Origin: Desulfovibrio sp. UBA6121 | GTDB lineage: Bacteria > Desulfobacterota > Desulfovibrionia > Desulfovibrionales > Desulfovibrionaceae | Direction of reading: 5' to 3' | Assembly: GCA_002422505.1 (NCBI GenBank) | Contig: DIVX01000077.1 | Coordinates: 9,358-19,542 of the forward strand | DNA length: 10,185 bases | Shown: positions 7,029-10,185 of the stretch, in pieces | Layout of the letters: each line of letters starts with the position of its first letter | How positions within the stretch are numbered: position 1 is the first letter of the stretch | Position numbers and translations under genes: made by a program | Notes under the pieces: generated by a model | The model's input: the letters and a program-made list of their open reading frames with translations, nothing else | What the model was told of the DNA's origin: nothing | The model's database searches: none

Positions 7029-7295
7029 ATGAAGTCCATTTATGTTGGCAATTTGCCTTTCAGCGCCAAGGAAGACGAAATTCGCGATCTGTTCAACACG
7101 TTCGGTGAAGTGCAGATGGTCAAGTTCGTCATGGACCGCGAAACCGGCCGCTTCCGTGGCTTCGGCTTCGTGGAGATGGAGGACGCAGGCGCCGCCAAGG
7201 CCATTGAGGCCCTGGACGGCAAAGATTTCGGTGGCCGCACCTTGCGTGTCAACGAGGCCAAGGAGCGTGCCCCTCGCCCGCCCCGCCGCTACTAG
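7029..7295 (+). CDS. single-RRM RNA-binding protein
   Basis: An 88-residue RNA-recognition-motif protein of the small bacterial/cyanobacterial Rbp type. RNP2 is IYVGNL (residues 4-9) and RNP1 is RGFGFVEM (43-50), with the aromatic residues Y5, F45 and F47 that stack on RNA bases. The single domain covers residues 3-77. It is followed by a short basic Arg/Pro tail (APRPPRRY) that would add nonspecific RNA affinity. The start has a strong Shine-Dalgarno (GAGGAG at 7014-7019, plus AGGA at 7021-7024). The gene stands alone between its own promoter region and a terminator. Such proteins often respond to cold or bind mRNA, but the targets here are unknown. Confidence 0.92.
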   Translation: MKSIYVGNLPFSAKEDEIRDLFNTFGEVQMVKFVMDRETGRFRGFGFVEMEDAGAAKAIEALDGKDFGGRTLRVNEAKERAPRPPRRY

Positions 7296-7316
7296 AAAGC
7301 TAGCACCTTGATGATA

Positions 7317-7357
7317 AAGCTCCCGCAGCCGAGACGGCGCGGGGGCTTTTGTTTTTT
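7317..7357 (+). terminator. intrinsic terminator after the RRM gene
   Basis: AGCTCCCGC (7318-7326) pairs with GCGGGGGCT (7339-7347), with one G-U pair. An inner stem GCCG/CGGC closes an AGA loop (7328-7338). The hairpin is followed directly by TTTT-G-TTTTTT (7347-7357). It lies 22 nt after the RRM stop codon. On the minus strand the hairpin is followed by only a weak T-rich stretch, so service to the convergent exporter gene is possible but unproven. Confidence 0.9.
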
Positions 7358-7365
7358 GCGGCCTG

Positions 7366-7454
7366 CGCCGACGTGCCTCTGCCCGTTGCCGACGCGTCTC
7401 TGCCCGTTGCCGACGCGCCTCTGCCTGCTGCCGACGCGCCTCTGCCCGTTGCCG
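7366..7454. repeat. 21-bp tandem repeat (about 4.2 copies)
   Basis: The unit is TGCCGACGCGCCTCTGCCCG plus T (21 bp). Copies are at 7366-7386, 7387-7407, 7408-7428 and 7429-7449, with a 5-bp start of a fifth at 7450-7454. Copies differ at one to three positions. The array lies between the RRM terminator and the end of the convergent SMR gene. Because 21 is a multiple of three, every frame reads as heptapeptide repeats (for example LCPLPTR), but nothing supports translation. The rest of 7351-7530 shows nothing recognisable. Confidence 0.85.
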
Positions 7455-7530
7455 GGGTGCGACAGGTGCTTGCCTCGCGCTCGTCTGGGCGGGGCTGCGC
7501 CGTCTGATCCGTGCTGGCTCTTCGCGCCGC

Positions 7531-7848
7531 CTACGCGGGCAGCAGCTTGAGCCCGGCTATGCCTGCGGCGATGAGGGCGATGCAGCCCAGGCGCGCCGCC
7601 CCGGCCGGTTCGCCCAGCACCAGCATGCCGAAGCCCGCCGCGCCGAGGGTGCCTATGCCCGTCCACACGGCGTAGGCCGTGCCGATGGGCAGGTGGCGCA
7701 CGGCCAGGCCAAGCAGGCCCATGCTGGCGACCATGGCCGCCGCCACGAGCACCGACGGCACAAGACGGGTGAAGCCATCGGTGTATTTGAGCCCCACGGC
7801 CCAGGCGACCTCGAAGAGTCCGGCGATGACCAGATAGATCCACGGCAT
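7531..7848 (-). CDS. gdx: SMR-family transporter, Gdx/SugE guanidinium exporter type
   Basis: 105 residues with four transmembrane helices (about 3-20, 30-50, 57-77 and 84-103). This is the size of a small-multidrug-resistance protein that works as a dual-topology homodimer and exchanges protons for cation. The proton/substrate-coupling glutamate is E13. W16, S42, Y59 and W62 fall at the positions of the characterised Gdx binding site. The LKYTDGFTR and PIGTAYAVWTGIGTLG segments distinguish the Gdx/SugE branch from EmrE-like drug exporters. Gdx proteins export guanidinium, and some also pass small quaternary ammonium ions. AAGGA lies 9 nt before the ATG. It is the last gene of a leftward set, and a guanidine-II-like hairpin lies just upstream. 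There is no second SMR gene beside it, as expected for a homodimer. Confidence 0.92.
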   Translation of the reverse strand: MPWIYLVIAGLFEVAWAVGLKYTDGFTRLVPSVLVAAAMVASMGLLGLAVRHLPIGTAYAVWTGIGTLGAAGFGMLVLGEPAGAARLGCIALIAAGIAGLKLLPA

Positions 7849-7871
7849 GATGATGAGTCCTTGAAGGCTGG

Positions 7872-7913
7872 CGGGGTCGTCCCCGTGAACGGGCGGCGCG
7901 CGGAGAACGCTCC
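7872..7913 (-). promoter_or_regulatory. candidate guanidine-II (mini-ykkC)-like riboswitch leader
   Basis: On the minus strand, a hairpin with stem CGGGG/CCCCG and tetraloop ACGA occupies 7885-7872. It sits 9 nt before the AAGGA of the Gdx gene. This is the sequence pattern (G-rich stem, ACGR loop, C-rich stem) of one guanidine-II hairpin. Upstream by 16 nt is a second hairpin, GGAG-CGTT-CTCC (7913-7902), at the right distance for the paired hairpin, but its loop is CGTT rather than ACGR. One hairpin fits and the other does not, so this is either a degenerate or half riboswitch, or a coincidence. Confidence 0.4.
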
Positions 7914-8290
7914 TACGCTGCTGCTTTAAAACGAGTCCAAGCTCGGGCCACTTCCGGGCGTAATTCTAATTCGCAATGGCCTAAAGGATTCCCCCCATTT
8001 ACATAGAAGACAACAAAAATAGATAGCCAGTCTGTGCTGCCAGGCGTGGCGTAGTCGGGTGTGATGCCGAGGTGCTCTCCAATGGTTCGCGCGAACAGAC
8101 CGTACTGCAAATTGATGGAGTTGTGGTTTGGATAATGCACAGCGCTAGCGAGTTCGGTGGCTGTGGCGACGTGCATTCCATTTGGTTGCAGGAACTGCAT
8201 GTGAGCGTCCAATATTTTCCCACGAACAGTAATCTTTTTCGCGCAAGCGTGAAAAGCGTTGAAGTACTGCTCCTCAGTGATGGTGCTCAT
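7913..8290 (-). CDS. conserved-hypothetical-like protein of AT-richer, probably acquired origin
   Basis: A 125-residue soluble protein whose function I do not recognise with confidence. A helical segment (about 5-35) precedes ATATELASAVHYPNHNSINL (42-61) and QYGLFARTIGEHLGI (62-76). This pattern resembles a winged-helix-like module seen in uncharacterised proteins and some HNH-endonuclease-linked proteins. It ends with a beta-type stretch around W88 and a final LRPEVARAW block. No nuclease motif is visible. Codon use differs sharply from the neighbours, with TTA, ATA, GTA, TTT and AAA codons common, suggesting horizontal transfer. AAAAAGGA lies a few bases before the ATG, a strong ribosome-binding site. 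It starts 27 bp after the stop of the amidotransferase-like gene and ends 64 bp before the exporter gene. A promoter of its own was not identified. Confidence 0.75.
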   Translation of the reverse strand: MSTITEEQYFNAFHACAKKITVRGKILDAHMQFLQPNGMHVATATELASAVHYPNHNSINLQYGLFARTIGEHLGITPDYATPGSTDWLSIFVVFYVNGGNPLGHCELELRPEVARAWTRFKAAA

Positions 8291-8317
8291 GCAAAGTCCT
8301 TTTTATTAGATTCTTGT

Positions 8318-9799
8318 TCACAAACGTTCATCTCCCCACAACCTCGCGCACAACTCTTCCAAAATTCCCAGCAACTGCCCGCACACGCCCCCGGCGGAGG
8401 GGGGCGGGCCGAAGAGCGCGGTGCGCATGTCGCGCAGATTTTTGGTGAACATGTCGTCCGCCCCGTCCACGCCCGGGGTTTGGCGCACCGTCATGTCCAG
8501 GCGCTCCGCCAAAAGCAGGCCCGAAAGCCCCTTGCAGAACAGCGTGGCCAGCCGCGCGAAATCGCCGCTGCGCGCCGCCCAAAGCTGCGCCGCCGCGCTG
8601 CCCGGCGCGGGCGCGGGGCAGGAGAGCGCCTCGCACACCAGGGCATACACGCCGTTGATGCCCGGCCCCGGCACCCCGCGCCGCCAGCCCAGCAGCCACG
8701 GGTTGCGCCAGAACAGCAGCAAATGGTCCTGCCCTAGGCGGATGACCTCCTCCAGCCCGGCCTTGGCCTCGCAGAGCACGGCATCCGGCCAGCGGGGCGC
8801 GCCCGCGCCCACGTGCCAGGGCGGCACCGTCGGGCTGGGGGGGGCCGCGCAGGCGGGCGTGTGGGCCAAGGGGCTGACACCCGACGTGCTGACATCCGAT
8901 GTGCTGAGATTTTGCGTGCTGCCGTTTGGCGTGCCGGCGGGGCAAAGATCCGGCGCGGCGGCGCTGGTCAGGCTGCGCAGCAGGTGCGCCAGCCAGGCGT
9001 TGGCCTGGGGCGAGTCCGGCGTTTCCAGGTGCGGGTAGGAGAGCACGTAGCGCCCCGTGCCGTACTGTCCGGAAATCACCGCCGGGCGTCCGGTGAGGAA
9101 ATCGGGCCGCACTTGCAGGCCGTACAGGTTTTCCCAGTCGGAAAGCGTCTCCTCCGGGAAGCGCGAAAGGGCCAGGTCGGCCACCCAGAAGTCCGGCCCC
9201 AGGCCTGCGTAGCGCGCCAGCACCTGCACGCCGTCGCCGCCCTCTTTTTGGCGCGGCGGCGGGGCGAACTGGCCCGGCCACCACACCTGGGCCAGGGCCT
9301 CCGCCGCGCCGGGCAGGGCCAGGGGATCTGCGTCGGAAAGGGCCAGACGCACATCGCCGGAAAGAAAATGTTGCAGGCGGCCCGCAAAGCCCATGCGCCC
9401 CCAAGGGCACAGGCCCAGGGAATCCTGTCCGCGCGGGCTGGTGAGGGCCAGGCCCGCCCCGCCGCAAAAGCCCAGATAGTTGCCGCCGCCCGCCACAAAG
9501 GCGCGTATGGCCTCAAGCCCCGCCGCGCCCAGGCGCAGCGCCTTGCCGCGCGCCCAGCCGCCGGGCACTATGAGCAGGGGCGGGGCGTCATTGGGCGAAA
9601 GATGCGGCAGAGCGCGGGCGCCAGCCGGGGCTGGGGCGTCCCGGAACCCGCCAGGGGCGGCGCACTTGCCAGAGAGCGCGCCCTCGGCTATGTCATGTGC
9701 GCGTAAAATCCCGTGGGGCAGCTCAAGCGCGCGCAAAAAGCGCAGCACAAGCAAGCCCCACAGGTGCGAGTCATCCCACACGACGAAAACGCGCGTCAT
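8318..9799 (-). CDS. biotin-protein-ligase N-domain-like (class I amidotransferase fold) protein with unidentified C-terminal domain
   Basis: 493 residues. The N-terminal part (about 1-280) has a class I glutamine-amidotransferase-like layout, as in the 'BPL_N' domain. A leading VFVVWDD strand is followed by LLIVPGGWARG (76-84) and the nucleophile-elbow-like YLGFCGGAGLAL (C112). SYPHLETP supplies the His-x-Glu pair (H257, E259). A catalytic triad C112/H257/E259 is therefore visible, so it may be an active amidase or peptidase-like enzyme; substrate unknown. A low-complexity linker (about 285-335) contains pentapeptide repeats (STQNL, STSDV, STSGV). The C-terminal part (about 335-493) is mostly helical with several Trp and Cys and is not recognised. 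The start ATG at 9799 has GGGGG 6 nt upstream. An upstream in-frame ATG at 9970 would extend through the valS start region and is not credible. Divergent from valS. Confidence 0.75.
   Translation of the reverse strand: MTRVFVVWDDSHLWGLLVLRFLRALELPHGILRAHDIAEGALSGKCAAPGGFRDAPAPAGARALPHLSPNDAPPLLIVPGGWARGKALRLGAAGLEAIRAFVAGGGNYLGFCGGAGLALTSPRGQDSLGLCPWGRMGFAGRLQHFLSGDVRLALSDADPLALPGAAEALAQVWWPGQFAPPPRQKEGGDGVQVLARYAGLGPDFWVADLALSRFPEETLSDWENLYGLQVRPDFLTGRPAVISGQYGTGRYVLSYPHLETPDSPQANAWLAHLLRSLTSAAAPDLCPAGTPNGSTQNLSTSDVSTSGVSPLAHTPACAAPPSPTVPPWHVGAGAPRWPDAVLCEAKAGLEEVIRLGQDHLLLFWRNPWLLGWRRGVPGPGINGVYALVCEALSCPAPAPGSAAAQLWAARSGDFARLATLFCKGLSGLLLAERLDMTVRQTPGVDGADDMFTKNLRDMRTALFGPPPSAGGVCGQLLGILEELCARLWGDERL
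8866..8940. repeat. 15-bp imperfect tandem repeat inside the linker of the amidotransferase-like gene
   Basis: Five degenerate 15-bp copies at 8866-8880, 8881-8895, 8896-8910, 8911-8925 and 8926-8940. The best pair is CCGACGTGCTGACAT and CCGATGTGCTGAGAT. On the coding (minus) strand they give pentapeptide units such as STSDV and STSGV. The array keeps the reading frame. Confidence 0.7.
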
Positions 9800-9838
9800 T
9801 GAAAGCCCCCAGGGTTTCCGGCACCCTATCCGCGCCGT

Positions 9839-9879
9839 CCCCCGCTGACAAGGGGGCAGGCCCAGGGGCCGCCCGGGCC
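9839..9879 (+). other. two GC hairpins in the valS leader region
   Basis: CCCCC (9839-9843) pairs with GGGGG (9852-9856) around an 8-nt loop. It is followed by GGCCC-AG-GGG (9859-9868) pairing with CCC-GGGCC (9872-9879), loop CCG. There is no T-run after either, and no T-box consensus was seen. They may affect the valS leader or simply reflect the high GC. The 112-bp divergent spacer shows no convincing promoter. Confidence 0.3.
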
Positions 9880-9911
9880 ACGGGCCATGCGCGCGACTTG
9901 AAGGAGCATCC

Positions 9912-10185
9912 ATGTCTGACATTTCCGCCCCCGCCGCCCCGCAGAACCCCCAGGAGGCCGCGCTGCCCAAAGGCTACGAGCCCGCAGACGTGGAGGCCCG
10001 CTGGGGCAGGCACTGGGTTGAGAACAAGACCTTCACGCCCGATCCGCAGGATGTGCTCTCCGGCAAGAAGGAACCCTTCTCCATCGTCATTCCGCCGCCG
10101 AACGTCACCGGCGCGCTGCACATGGGCCACGCCCTCGACATCACCGTGCAGGACATTCTGTGCCGCTTCATGCGCCAGCAAGGCA
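9912..10185 (+). CDS. valS: valyl-tRNA synthetase (3' end outside window)
   Basis: The first 91 codons of class I ValRS, which charges tRNA-Val with valine and edits misactivated threonine. After a short variable N-terminus (1-18) comes the typical GYEPADVEARWGRHWVE segment (21-37). It is followed by FSIVIPPPNVTGALHMGHAL with the ATP-binding HIGH-type motif HMGH at residues 70-73. This block is diagnostic for ValRS. The ATG at 9912 has GAAGGAG 5 nt upstream. The KMSKS motif, editing domain and anticodon-binding domain lie beyond the window. Divergent from the amidotransferase-like gene. Confidence 0.97.
   Translation, partial: MSDISAPAAPQNPQEAALPKGYEPADVEARWGRHWVENKTFTPDPQDVLSGKKEPFSIVIPPPNVTGALHMGHALDITVQDILCRFMRQQG

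Noticed and set aside
7292..7843. 183-residue minus-strand frame over the SMR gene, repeats and terminator
   Set aside because: It is in another frame of the well-supported SMR gene and runs through a tandem repeat and a terminator.
9886..9900. Four-codon leader peptide before valS
   Set aside because: It is too short, has no ribosome-binding site or valine codons, and no attenuator follows.
9800..9970. N-terminal extension of the amidotransferase-like protein to an ATG at 9970
   Set aside because: The extra 57 residues are antisense to the valS start and its ribosome-binding site. The conserved fold begins at the ATG at 9799.

Overview
The window is very GC-rich, with third codon positions almost all G or C. 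Its gene content fits a motile, flagellated deltaproteobacterium of the Desulfovibrio type (Desulfovibrionaceae): a FliJ/MotE-like pair, a multi-PAS sigma-54 activator, and gph, truA and valS. The lineage is inferred from gene style, not from a marker gene.

Left part (1-2532, minus strand): a phosphoglycolate-phosphatase-type HAD hydrolase is followed after 5 bp by a large sigma-54-dependent regulator. The regulator has four PAS-type sensor regions and a AAA+ domain, and it runs off the left edge. The two form a leftward operon. Divergent from it, after a 276-bp GC-rich spacer with small hairpins, comes a rightward flagellar group. It contains fliJ (2809-3249), an overlapping MotE-like membrane/coiled-coil protein (3209-3889), truA (3985-4875), and a 648-residue protein without cysteine that looks like a flagellar hook-associated (FliD-type) axial protein (4811-6757, overlapping truA by 65 bp). 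fliJ makes the export-apparatus stalk/chaperone, the MotE-like protein is a probable motor or export partner, and the FliD-like protein would be exported and polymerised.

Middle (6758-7530): the spacer after the FliD-like gene holds a 15-16-bp inverted repeat enclosing about 90 nt of nested stems, then a probable promoter. Next is a one-RRM RNA-binding protein gene (7029-7295) with a textbook intrinsic terminator. A 21-bp tandem minisatellite of about 4.2 copies sits between it and the convergent gene to its right.

Right part (7531-9799, minus strand): three co-directional genes. The first is a fused protein with a class-I glutamine-amidotransferase-like N-terminus (biotin-protein-ligase N-domain type) and an unidentified C-terminal domain. 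The second is a small AT-richer gene that looks acquired. The third is an SMR transporter whose residues match the Gdx/SugE guanidinium exporters. Immediately upstream of the exporter is a hairpin with the stem and ACGA tetraloop of a guanidine-II (mini-ykkC) riboswitch hairpin, with a less convincing partner before it. This is the most interesting regulatory signal in the window. valS starts at 9912, divergent from the amidotransferase-like gene, and leaves the window after 91 codons.

No tRNA, rRNA, CRISPR array, transposase or phage gene was seen.
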